The notes: a model not told the origin generated them from the letters alone. Counted from the first letter of the stretch, positions 32,732 through 39,521 are shown. The stretch is DNA of 39,521 bases from Betaproteobacteria bacterium RIFCSPLOWO2_12_FULL_62_58 (GCA_001772005.1 MERI01000110.1:1-39521), one strand, 5' to 3'. A program made the numbers and translations.

Positions 32732-33571
32732 GTGGATTTGATGACGTTGCACGTGGTCGTTTCGGGAGTGCAGCGGGAAACCGCACGCATCCTGGGGATA
32801 GTCTCTCTGTGTGTCGTGATTCCCGGCGCGCTTGCGGCCGGCTATCCGGATCGTCCCGTGCGGCTGATCGTGCCATCGCCGCCGGGCGGGGGCACCGACA
32901 CTGCGACGCGCATGATCGCGCCGAAGCTGAGCGAGTACCTGGGCCAGCAGATCGTCATCGACAACCGCGGCGGGGCGAGCGGCAACATCGGCGCGGAGTT
33001 GGCGGCGCGCGCGGCGCCCGACGGTTACACCCTGGTGGCCGCCATCGCCTCGCTTACCAGCAACCCGGCCCTGATGAAGAAAGTCCCGTACGACCTGGAG
33101 CGCGACTTTGCGCCGATCTCCATGCTGAAAATGATCCACGTCCCATACAAGGGCGCAGGTCCCATGCTTATCGACGTCGTGGCGGGTCATGTGCCGGTGA
33201 CAGCCGCGAACATCCTGAGCACCTTGCCGCTGGTCAAGAGCGGGAGAGTGCGCGCGTACGGGGTGACGAGCGCGAAGCGGGCGAGCGGCGCGCCCGACAT
33301 TCCGACCATAGCCGAGGCGGGCGTGCCGGGTTATGAGGCAGTCACCTGGTTCGGCCTGCTCGCACCGGCCGGCACGCCACGCGAGATCGTCAGCAGGCTG
33401 CACGCGGACGTGGTGCGAGCATTGCAGGATCCGGCCGTCAAAAAGCGTTTCATCGACGACGGCGCGGAGCCGACGCCGAGCGGTTCCCCGGAAGAATTCG
33501 CGGCGCTCATACGCGCCGAGATCGCGAAATGGGCCAGGGTTATCCGGGACGCCGGCATCAAGCCGGAGTGA
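32732..33571 (+). CDS. Bug/TctC family protein with an in-frame internal deletion
   Basis: About 279 residues from GTG 32732, chosen because GGAGGGGG lies five bases upstream; ATG 32717 and ATG 32741 are alternatives. It has a hydrophobic signal segment (ILGIVSLCVVIPGALAAG), RPVRLIVPSPPGGGTD, VIDNRGGASGNIG and PDGYT. After FAPISML the sequence jumps directly to KMIHVPYKGAGP. In the copy at 7467 these two blocks are separated by 57 residues, here by one. The missing part contains the VHPS...NVKELI...FGSxGxG segment, which shapes the ligand cleft. The frame stays open to the normal end (DAGIKPE), so a shortened protein could be made, but ligand binding is doubtful. Confidence 0.8.
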   Translation: MDLMTLHVVVSGVQRETARILGIVSLCVVIPGALAAGYPDRPVRLIVPSPPGGGTDTATRMIAPKLSEYLGQQIVIDNRGGASGNIGAELAARAAPDGYTLVAAIASLTSNPALMKKVPYDLERDFAPISMLKMIHVPYKGAGPMLIDVVAGHVPVTAANILSTLPLVKSGRVRAYGVTSAKRASGAPDIPTIAEAGVPGYEAVTWFGLLAPAGTPREIVSRLHADVVRALQDPAVKKRFIDDGAEPTPSGSPEEFAALIRAEIAKWARVIRDAGIKPE

Positions 33572-33582
33572 CTGAAAACGAT

Positions 33583-33661
33583 GAACGCGGAATGCTGAAC
33601 GATGAACGGAAGGGCTGGCGCGCCCCGGTGCTTACGCCATGCCGCACCCGTCACGTCACAC
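33583..33661. repeat. Short paired heptamer arrays
   Basis: Left: GAACGCG, GAATGCT, GAACGAT, GAACGGA at 33583-33610. Right: inverted-type units (CTTACGC, ACCCGTC, ACGTCAC) at about 33631-33661, running into the stop codon of the GST gene. It lies between two convergent genes, so either strand could use it as a terminator. Confidence 0.55.
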
Positions 33662-34252
33662 CTCGCGCGCGGCCCATCCGGGGAGCGCCTTGCAGCGCGC
33701 GAGCCATGCGACGACCCCAGGGTACGGGTCGAGCGGGACCTGCGCTTCGGGCGCGGTTTCGACGTACGGAAAGCAGGCGATGTCCGCGATGGTGGGGCGC
33801 CCCAGCGCGAGCCACTCGTTGTTTTTCAGGCGGCCCTCGAGCGCGGCGAGGGCAACGCGGCTCATCGCCTGCCCCTGTTCCAGAGTGCCCGCCGTCCAGC
33901 GTCCTTGCAGCACGCCGCGGCGCGCGTACTGGAGGCCGAACTGGATTTCATTGCCGGCCAGCGCGACCCACTGCATAACCTGGGCCATATCGGCCGGCAC
34001 GGCCGGCAGCCATTGTTCGCCGCCGTGCTTGCGGGCCACGTAAACGAGACACGCGGCGGAATCCCACACGACGCTACCATCGTCCTCCAGCACCGGCACC
34101 TCGCCGCGCGGGTTGAGCTTCAGAAACGCAGGCTGCTTGTGCTCCTTCCTCGCGTTGTCAATCGCTATTTTTTCGTAGGGCACTTTCAACAGCGACAGCA
34201 GAATCCGGACCTTGTAGGCGTTTCCCGAGATCGGTATGTAGTACAGCTTCAT
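33656..34252 (-). CDS. Glutathione S-transferase family protein
   Basis: 198 residues with the GST layout. The N-terminal thioredoxin fold begins MKLYYIPISGNAYKVRILLSL and contains the cis-Pro/SNAIL-type region GEVPVLEDDGSVVWDSAA (VP at the cis-Pro). The all-helical C-terminal domain has the N-capping motif RPTIADIACFPYV. GSTs conjugate or isomerise electrophiles with glutathione, or remove halide or ether groups. GGAGGAA lies five bases before the ATG. It sits where the two mirrored aldolase modules converge. A perfect 28-bp palindrome 72 bases upstream of its start is a candidate operator. Confidence 0.9.
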   Translation of the reverse strand: MKLYYIPISGNAYKVRILLSLLKVPYEKIAIDNARKEHKQPAFLKLNPRGEVPVLEDDGSVVWDSAACLVYVARKHGGEQWLPAVPADMAQVMQWVALAGNEIQFGLQYARRGVLQGRWTAGTLEQGQAMSRVALAALEGRLKNNEWLALGRPTIADIACFPYVETAPEAQVPLDPYPGVVAWLARCKALPGWAAREV

Positions 34253-34323
34253 TCATTCCTCCAGGCCGTCAACGTGACTGCCGGTGCCGGCGATACCTAT
34301 CCTTAAGCGCTGCTCCTTATTCA

Positions 34324-34351
34324 GCAAGTCTCAGCGATCGCTGAGACTTGC
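34324..34351. promoter_or_regulatory. Perfect 28-bp palindrome
   Basis: Each half is GCAAGTCTCAGCGA followed by its exact reverse complement, with no spacer; the centre is GCGATCGC. It lies 72-99 bases upstream of the GST start codon and 216 bases past the end of the Bug gene at 34568. It could be a regulator binding site or an isolated repeat; no T-run supports termination. Confidence 0.45.
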
Positions 34352-34414
34352 CACCGTATTGATCGTCGTCCGCGCGAAGAACCTGCCCGTGCCGTGATCC
34401 GGTGCGCAAAATCT

Positions 34415-34552
34415 GTCGTTCCCGCGGAGGCGGGAACCCAATTTCGGCGCCGCCTAGATTAGATGCCCGCCTCCGCGGGCATGACATCTGGGTTGCGACC
34501 GGATTCCTGCCGGAGCCTGCCCTTGACTGCATTAATCGGGGGCGCGAATGAC
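34415..34552. repeat. dRS3-like palindrome doublet
   Basis: Two G/C-rich hairpins (GTCGTTCCCG...CGGGAACCC and CCCGCCTCCGCGGGC) lie at 34415-34485. A tail (34486-34552) shares CCTGCCCT and TTAATCGGGGGCG with the tail of the element at 37814. No gene is seen in 34253-34567. Confidence 0.6.
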
Positions 34553-34567
34553 ACCGTGTTCGCGCGT

Positions 34568-35539
34568 CTACTGCGGCGTGACGTTGGCAATGCGCAACTG
34601 TTCTTCGGTGTCCTTGAAGTAGCTTTGCAGGAACCGCCTGAACTCCGTCGGCGTGCTCGCGACCCCGACATGCCCGCCGGCTTCCAGGTACTCGCGCATC
34701 CTGGGCGTGTGGACCGCCTGGGCGACCTCGGTGTGTATCCGCGAAATAATCGCGCGGGGCGTGGCTGCCGGCGCAAACATGCCGTGCCACGACGCCTCGT
34801 ACACGAGGCCCGGAATGCCGGACTCCGCGACCGTCGGCAGTTCGGGCATTCGGGACCAGCGCTGCGCCCCGGTGTAGGCGAGCGCCCGCAGCCTCCCGGC
34901 CTTGATGTGGGACACCACGGTGGTGGGCGCCCCGAACGCAACCTGGATTTCATTACCCATCAACGCGTTCATGATCAGCGCAAACCCCTTGTACGGCACG
35001 TGCGCGAGCTTGGCGCCGGCGCGCGCATTGATGAGTTCACCCAGCAAATGCTGGCTGTTGCCGACGCCGCTCGATCCGAAATGCACGGGGGTGCGCGAGG
35101 TCCTGCTCAACTCGACCAGTTCCCTGATCGATTGCGCCGGGACCCTGGGGTTAACGAGGACCAGGTAGCCCGGCAGACTGGTCACCATCGTAACGGGTGC
35201 GAAATCCCGCATCACGTCGAACGGAAGCTTCTTGTGGACGAGCTGGTTGTTGGCGAGCGAGGCGGACGTGTAGAGAAGGGTATAGCCGTCCGGCGCCGCC
35301 TTCGCCAGCGTCTCCCCGGCGATGATGCCGTTGGCCCCGCTGCGGTTGTCGATGACGATGTTCTGCCCGAGACCGCGCACGATATATTCGGACACCGCGC
35401 GCGCGATCGTATCCATGGTGCCTCCGGGCGGCTGCGGGATCATCATGCGGATGGGGCGGGTGGGATAGGCCTGGCCCCATGACGGGCTCGCCAGGACGCT
35501 CGCGAGTGCGGCCAGGAATGCGATCGACCAACGCAGCAT
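34568..35539 (-). CDS. Bug/TctC family periplasmic solute-binding protein
   Basis: 323 residues from the ATG at 35539, which has GGTAGGAGA just upstream; the longer frame to 35917 is antisense noise inside the previous gene. Signal peptide MLRWSIAFLAALASVLASPS (cleavage near WGQA), then RPIRMMIPQPPGGTMD, VIDNRSGANGIIAG, PDGYTLLY and LAHVPYKG. It starts eight bases after the stop of the Lys-less DapA gene, so the two are cotranscribed. This links the periplasmic receptor directly to that unusual aldolase homologue, and suggests its ligand is the aldolase pair's substrate or a precursor. Confidence 0.9.
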   Translation of the reverse strand: MLRWSIAFLAALASVLASPSWGQAYPTRPIRMMIPQPPGGTMDTIARAVSEYIVRGLGQNIVIDNRSGANGIIAGETLAKAAPDGYTLLYTSASLANNQLVHKKLPFDVMRDFAPVTMVTSLPGYLVLVNPRVPAQSIRELVELSRTSRTPVHFGSSGVGNSQHLLGELINARAGAKLAHVPYKGFALIMNALMGNEIQVAFGAPTTVVSHIKAGRLRALAYTGAQRWSRMPELPTVAESGIPGLVYEASWHGMFAPAATPRAIISRIHTEVAQAVHTPRMREYLEAGGHVGVASTPTEFRRFLQSYFKDTEEQLRIANVTPQ

Positions 35540-35547
35540 GGTGTCTC

Positions 35548-36462
35548 CTACCAGCCGCGCGGCTCTCCGCGAAGAACGGCCAGCGCGCCGAGTTCCGCCG
35601 CGAGCTTCTCGTAGCCGCCAGCACCTAATGCGTCCAGTGGCGGACGCGGCTCGCCGCAATCGCGCCCCATCGCACGCATGGCGCCCTTCAAGCCCGCGAA
35701 CCCGGGCCGCTTCACGATCTGCCGCAGCGCCGCGGCCTCTTCCTGCAGCTTGCGGGCTTCGAAGTAGCGCTCTTTGCGGCAGATTTCGTAGAGTTGGCGC
35801 ACCAGCCCGGGCGCGACGCCCGCGAGGGAAGAAAACATACCCGTGGCGCCGACTGCTCCGGCCGATACCATGTACTCGGTTCCCGCAAGCAACTGGAAGT
35901 CCGGACGCACGCGCCACGCATTGGACACGATGTTGATCATGAACTGCCAGTCGAGACTCGCGTCAGCCACGCCCGCGAAGTTGGGGAGGCGGTCGATCAG
36001 CTTGAGCACGACTTCGGTGCTCAGTTTCGTGCCGCCCATTTCGTCGGGGGTGTAGAACACGTAGAACGGGATGTTTACGGCTGAGCCGATCTGCGCGAAG
36101 TGCTCCAGCAGCATCGCCGGCGGCGGCGTCCAGTAGTAAGGCGTGGTCGCGATGACGGCGGCGGCGCCCGCCTTCTCCGCATAACGCGCGCGGTCCGCGG
36201 AGATGGCGGTGCCGGAATCGCTGACATGGGCGATGACGGGCACGCGGGCCTTGACCTGCCTGATCGTGAACTCGAGCAGGTTGCGCTGTTCGGCGTCGGA
36301 AAGACTCACTGATTCGCCTGCGTGCATTTGAACCGCCAGCGCTTGCGCGCCATTGCGGAGATGGAACTCGATCAACTTCCCGTACGAGTCGAAGTCGATG
36401 CGGTATTCGCGCGTGAACGGCGTGACCGGGGTGTGCACCAAGCCTGGCTGAAAGATAGGCAT
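35548..36462 (-). CDS. DapA-family protein lacking both catalytic Lys and Tyr (second copy)
   Basis: 304 residues, paralogue of the gene at 30568 (shared FQPGLVHTPVTPF start and EPRGW end). The position of the Schiff-base Lys reads GVADAS (A166) and the YNxP position reads VFYTP (F136). The residue numbers coincide with K166 and Y136 of the Lys-containing partner at 36866. GESVSL sits where GTTGE is found in true DapA. Otherwise the barrel is complete, and nothing suggests decay: no frameshift, normal length. Its stop is eight bases from the start of the Bug gene. In gene order it follows the Lys-containing copy, as in the first module. Non-catalytic partner and altered chemistry are both open. 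Confidence 0.86.
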   Translation of the reverse strand: MPIFQPGLVHTPVTPFTREYRIDFDSYGKLIEFHLRNGAQALAVQMHAGESVSLSDAEQRNLLEFTIRQVKARVPVIAHVSDSGTAISADRARYAEKAGAAAVIATTPYYWTPPPAMLLEHFAQIGSAVNIPFYVFYTPDEMGGTKLSTEVVLKLIDRLPNFAGVADASLDWQFMINIVSNAWRVRPDFQLLAGTEYMVSAGAVGATGMFSSLAGVAPGLVRQLYEICRKERYFEARKLQEEAAALRQIVKRPGFAGLKGAMRAMGRDCGEPRPPLDALGAGGYEKLAAELGALAVLRGEPRGW

Positions 36463-36520
36463 ATGTGTAAATTGTCAGAAAACAAAAACATTAACCGCCG
36501 ATGAACGCGGGGAAGAACAA

Positions 36521-36834
36521 GGTAATGGGTGATGGGTAATGGGAGCAATAGCACTACCTTAAGCGGAAATGTGCGCACGATCACGGCTCAGAAGGTGTGT
36601 CGTTCCCGTGAAAACGGGAATCCATACGGCGCGTCATCTCGCGTGAACCATCCTATGGATTCCCGATCCCCGATTAAAGCATTCGAGGACAAGCTTCTCG
36701 GGAATGACAGCGCGTGCTGGGTCATCATTCCACTCAATTTGCTTAAGGTAGTGCCATTGGGTAATGGGAGGTAAACACCTTCCTCATCGTTCATCACCCA
36801 TCACCCATTACCCATCACCCATAACGCATCACCG
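36521..36834. repeat. Paired inverted heptamer arrays interrupted by a MITE-like element
   Basis: Left: GGTAATG, GGTGATG, GGTAATG at 36521-36541, continuing after the element (36760-36766). Right: ATCACCC twice, ATTACCC, ATCACCC, ATAACGC, ATCACCG at 36793-36834, the reverse complement of the left unit. The gap between the two DapA genes of this module (36463-36865) is entirely repeat; no gene is seen. Confidence 0.75.
36546..36759. mobile_element. MITE-like element, 214 bp, inserted in a heptamer array
   Basis: Inverted ends CAATAGCACTACCTTAAG (36546-36563) and its inverted copy at 36742-36759, one mismatch. The outer ~60 bp on each side are nearly identical to the element at 30278; the centre differs and matches the block beside the GIY-YIG fragment at 12624-12683. 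An 11-bp direct repeat GGTAATGGGAG flanks it exactly (36535-36545 and 36760-36770), consistent with target duplication. It has no coding capacity. Confidence 0.78.
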
Positions 36835-36865
36835 ATTTCCACTCACTATTCACCATTCACTTGCT

Positions 36866-37780
36866 TCACCAGCCATGAGGTTCGGTCTGCAGGATGCCGA
36901 GTTCCTCGAGCTGAGTGGCGATGTAGGCCTGGCGCTCCTTGGTCGCGGTCGGCAGCGGCGGCCGGGTTGGCCCGACCGGGCGTCCCATGACGACCATCCC
37001 GCCCTTGAGCGACGAGGGGTACTGGTCGCGGAACAAGTCCCACAGCCGCGCGAGCTTGAACTGGAGTTCGCGCGCGCGGACGCTCTCTCCGGCGACGCAT
37101 GCATCGTAGAGTTGCGTGCACAGGTTCGGACAGATGGCGCCGGCGGACGAATACGACCCCACGCAGCCCAGCGGCACGGAAGGCGCAAGGAATTCCACTC
37201 CCGCGACAATCGAGAAGTCCGGACGCAACTGCAGCGCCACGCGGGAAATCTCCATGAATTTTTCGCTGTTGAAGCTGGCCTCTTTCATCGCTATCAGGTT
37301 GGGCAGCCGCGTCAGGAGGCGGGCGATGAGTTCGCCGGTGAATTCGATGCCTGACAGATAGCTGGGGGAGTTGTAGGCAATGAGCGGCAGATCGACCGAA
37401 GCGCCGAGCCTGACGAAGTAATCGTAAATGCCGTCGGCAGAGGGGCTCCAGAAATACGGGGTGATCGCGATGATGGCGTCCGCGCCGATGCGCTGCGCGT
37501 GTTGCGCGAGCTCCATCGAATCCTCCACGGCGAGCGCGCTGACGTGGATCGAAACCGGTATCCGGCCTGCAACGACTTTTACCGCGACTTCGGCAAACGC
37601 TTTTCGTTCCGCGATCGTGAGGTTGAGCGACTCCCCCTTGTGATGCGGCCACGAAATGGCGGTGGCCCCGGTGCGGACGTGAAAGTCCAGCAGCCGCTCG
37701 AATGTGGCCAGGTCGGGGCTGAAGTCTTCCTTCAGCGGTGTGACCGTGCTTTGCATTACGCCTTTGAGTATGAGCGGCAT
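36866..37780 (-). CDS. DapA-family (class I aldolase) protein with catalytic Lys and Tyr (second copy)
   Basis: 304 residues, paralogue of the gene at 29104. It keeps K166 (IAMKEASFNSEK) and Y136 (IAYNSP), and carries the same WPHHKGESLNLTIAERK block in place of GTTGE. Further shared features are SSLKGGMVVMGRPVGPTR near the C-terminus and the EPHGW end. This conserved PHHK block defines a subfamily distinct from dihydrodipicolinate synthase, N-acetylneuraminate lyase and KDG aldolase. ACAGGAAA precedes the ATG. It is first in the order Lys-containing DapA, Lys-less DapA, Bug, all on the minus strand, mirroring the plus-strand module. Confidence 0.88.
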   Translation of the reverse strand: MPLILKGVMQSTVTPLKEDFSPDLATFERLLDFHVRTGATAISWPHHKGESLNLTIAERKAFAEVAVKVVAGRIPVSIHVSALAVEDSMELAQHAQRIGADAIIAITPYFWSPSADGIYDYFVRLGASVDLPLIAYNSPSYLSGIEFTGELIARLLTRLPNLIAMKEASFNSEKFMEISRVALQLRPDFSIVAGVEFLAPSVPLGCVGSYSSAGAICPNLCTQLYDACVAGESVRARELQFKLARLWDLFRDQYPSSLKGGMVVMGRPVGPTRPPLPTATKERQAYIATQLEELGILQTEPHGW

Positions 37781-37813
37781 TTTCCTGTCCCCGTTGTAAT
37801 CGGCTCGCAGTTT

Positions 37814-38048
37814 AATGGCACTACCTTAAGCCAACTTGAACGAACTAAGCGGGATGATAACCCAACAACCCTTGTCATTCCCGTGCAAACGCTTAGGTTG
37901 TCATTCTCGTGAAAACGGGAATCCAATTCGCGATTTGAACATGTGGAGCCGCCGAATGGGTTCCCGTCTTCACGGGAACGACAGATTATTTGGGTTCCCG
38001 CTGGGGCCTGCCCTCGAATGTTTTAATCGGGGGCGGGAACGAAGATGA
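37814..38048. mobile_element. MITE-like element, right end truncated or altered
   Basis: It begins with AATGGCACTACCTTAAG. The first ~170 bp match the element at 30278 in inverted orientation, including the block from GCTTAGGTTGTCATTCTCG to the second palindrome (TTCCCGTCTTCACGGGAACG). The inverted right terminus is missing; instead a tail shared with 34486-34552 follows. It fills the gap between the amidase and the aldolase gene, where I see no gene. Confidence 0.65.
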
Positions 38049-38068
38049 CAGCCGCTTATCGTCCGCCG

Positions 38069-39349
38069 CTACTCCAATGCTTGTCGCGCCCACTCGGCCC
38101 ACGTCAGAAGTTGTGCGTCGCCGTCGTAGCGGCCGACCAACTGCACGCCGATTGGCAGCCCCAGCGAACCGCTGCCGGCCGGCAGGGTGACGCAGGGTAC
38201 GCCCAGCAGCGTCCAGTTGCGGTTAAAGAGGGAGTTGCCGGTGCTGTCGATTCCCTTTGGCGCCTCACCCGGTGCGCTCGGCGTCAGCAGGATATCGACA
38301 CCCTCGAACAGGGCAGGAAATACCGCGCGGCATTGTCGCGCATGGTGCATGGCTGCATCGTACGCTGCGCGCGGCGTGTGCCAATGCTCCTCGAGTTTCT
38401 CGCGCAAATACGTGCTGAGGAGGCCGGGATGATTGAAGCGCTCGTATGCGAGCGCCCGGGCCGCCTCAAAGTTCATGATCAGCAGTTGTTCCTCGTAGAG
38501 ACGATCGAAATCTTCCGGCAAGTCGAAGTCCCGCAGTCGCGCGCCTCGTTTCGCCAAGGTGGACGCGGCGTTTTCGAGTATCGCGTGCGTATCCGCGGCG
38601 GCTTCCTTCCAGCGCGGGGTACGGCAAAGACCGATGCGGGGCGCTCCTGGCGGTTTGCTCGAGAAGCCGGGCAGCGCCCGTGCGGACACTGCATGCACCA
38701 GGAGCGCGCAGTCTTCGACCGTACGTGCCATCACGCCGATGGTGTCCAGCGATTCGGCGAGTGCTTTCAGTCCGGAGCGGTTGATCGTCCCGAAGCTCGG
38801 CTTGTAGCCGGTAATGCCGCAGTAGGCCGCGGGGCGGACGGTCGAGCCGCCGGTTTGAGTGCCAAACGCGAGCGGTGTCATGAAATCCGCGACTGCCGCG
38901 GCGGAGCCGCTCGACGATCCGCCCGGGGTATGCGCAAGATTATGCGGATTGCGGGTCGGTCCCGGCATGCGCGAAGCAAATTCAGTGGTAACCGTCTTTC
39001 CTAGAACGATGCCGCCCTCGTGACGCACCATGGCGACGCATGCCGCGTCCGTACGCGGCCGATGGTCGCGGTAGATCGGCGAGTTGTATCGTGTCGGCAT
39101 ATCGGCGGTGTCGATCACATCCTTGAAGCCGACCGGGACGCCGGCGAGCAGGCCGCGCGCGCCGGCTCTATCAATCGCGCGGGCCTGCGCGAGCGCGGCT
39201 TCGGGATCGCAGTGAACCCACGCCTGCACCTGAGGATCGCGCTCCCTGATGCGGTCCAGGCATGCGGCCACCAATGCTTCGGAGGTAAGCTTGCCGGCAG
39301 CGATGCGCCGTGCTGCTTCTGCGGCGCTGAGACGGTTGAGATCAGTCAT
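38069..39349 (-). CDS. Amidase signature family amidase
   Basis: 426 residues from the ATG at 39349; an in-frame ATG at 39394 is possible, and neither has a clear ribosome-binding site. The Ser-cis-Ser-Lys triad is visible: Lys in GVPVGFKDVID, the cis-Ser in GGSSSGSAAAVA and the nucleophile in TGGSTVRPAAYCG, within the usual glycine-rich signature. Family members hydrolyse amides to acids and ammonia, or act in tRNA amidation (GatA); the lack of gatB/gatC and the divergent C-terminus point to a catabolic amidase. It lies upstream of the second aldolase module on the same strand, 289 bp away, so it could supply that module with an acid. It may be in a separate transcript because a repeat element lies in between. 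Confidence 0.9.
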   Translation of the reverse strand: MTDLNRLSAAEAARRIAAGKLTSEALVAACLDRIRERDPQVQAWVHCDPEAALAQARAIDRAGARGLLAGVPVGFKDVIDTADMPTRYNSPIYRDHRPRTDAACVAMVRHEGGIVLGKTVTTEFASRMPGPTRNPHNLAHTPGGSSSGSAAAVADFMTPLAFGTQTGGSTVRPAAYCGITGYKPSFGTINRSGLKALAESLDTIGVMARTVEDCALLVHAVSARALPGFSSKPPGAPRIGLCRTPRWKEAAADTHAILENAASTLAKRGARLRDFDLPEDFDRLYEEQLLIMNFEAARALAYERFNHPGLLSTYLREKLEEHWHTPRAAYDAAMHHARQCRAVFPALFEGVDILLTPSAPGEAPKGIDSTGNSLFNRNWTLLGVPCVTLPAGSGSLGLPIGVQLVGRYDGDAQLLTWAEWARQALE

Positions 39350-39434
39350 GATGTGTCGCGGAGAAGTGATTGCAAACAGAATAGGGCCCGGCATTTAGTG
39401 CTACTGTGTCATGAAGTTCACGGATAAAAACATT

Positions 39435-39455
39435 CCTTCCCCCTCAGGGGGAAGG
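39435..39455. repeat. C/G-rich hairpin
   Basis: A perfect 9-bp stem CCTTCCCCC/GGGGGAAGG with a 3-base loop, followed by GTTAGGATGGGGGTGGGG. The same motif type occurs at 10333-10353, with similar C/G-rich sequence inside the element at 22269. It is a common dispersed proteobacterial repeat; from 39350 to the end I see no gene. Confidence 0.55.
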
Positions 39456-39521
39456 TTAGGATGGGGGTGGGGTAATGCTAAGAATGGCTGCCACAGTAAA
39501 CCCATCCCCACCCCCGGATCA

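Noticed and set aside
32717..32740. ATG 32717 as the start of the deleted Bug gene
   Set aside because: The likely ribosome-binding site GGAGGGGG overlaps this ATG, so it must serve a later start, most simply GTG 32732.
36546..36759. Structured ncRNA or riboswitch in the element
   Set aside because: The hairpins come from repeats shared with other loci in either orientation relative to the genes, which argues for a mobile element rather than a gene-specific RNA.

Overview
The window looks like an accessory or catabolic region of a high-GC betaproteobacterium, most likely Burkholderiales. The main reason is the number of Bug/TctC-type periplasmic solute-binding proteins: seven intact, one with an internal deletion, one 5'-truncated and one 76-bp scrap. 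Such expansions are typical of Bordetella, Cupriavidus and Comamonas relatives. No TctA or TctB membrane subunit and no RNA gene is visible. I placed the organism from protein motifs alone, so the taxon is an inference.

Layout. 1-3.2 kb: a large Type ISP-like restriction-modification protein that has lost the start of its nuclease domain. 3.4-6.2 kb: an aldehyde:ferredoxin oxidoreductase homologue and a 3-hydroxyacyl-CoA dehydrogenase. 6.2-12.4 kb: Bug genes and Bug debris around an AAA/DUF4143 ATPase. 12.4-18.8 kb: a repeat element carrying a GIY-YIG scrap, a ThDP enzyme with a muconolactone-isomerase-like gene, a Bug plus TcuA-like flavoprotein pair, and a CapA-like protein next to a decapitated LysR gene. 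18.9-24.8 kb: a second TcuA-like flavoprotein, etfBA, a decayed CCG iron-sulfur gene, a Bug gene and a beta-hydroxyacid dehydrogenase. 25.0-26.6 kb: a TcuA-like pseudogene and a double carboxymuconolactone-decarboxylase-fold protein. 26.8-37.8 kb: two mirrored modules that converge on a GST gene. Each has a DapA-family aldolase with the catalytic Lys and Tyr, then a DapA paralogue lacking both, then a Bug gene downstream. The first module also has an ornithine-cyclodeaminase-like gene and an SDR. 38.0-39.4 kb: an amidase.

How the genes may work together. The Bug proteins would capture carboxylates or related small acids. Flavoprotein dehydrogenases, ThDP enzyme, SDR, 3-hydroxyacyl-CoA and beta-hydroxyacid dehydrogenases, aldolases and amidase would process them, and EtfAB could collect electrons. 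The iron-sulfur quinone-reductase partner that often follows etfBA is here only a remnant. Substrates cannot be read from the sequence.

Two features stand out. First, each aldolase module pairs an apparently active DapA homologue with one in which both catalytic positions are substituted (V136/V166 and F136/A166 where Y and K are expected). Second, the gaps of the 25-37 kb region carry unusual repeats: degenerate 7-8-bp tandem arrays, mostly facing an inverted array of the same unit, sometimes around a palindromic core. A MITE-like family with 18-bp inverted ends (CAATGGCACTACCTTAAG) has inserted into two of these arrays, apparently with 11-bp target duplications. One relative of this family encloses a GIY-YIG nuclease fragment.
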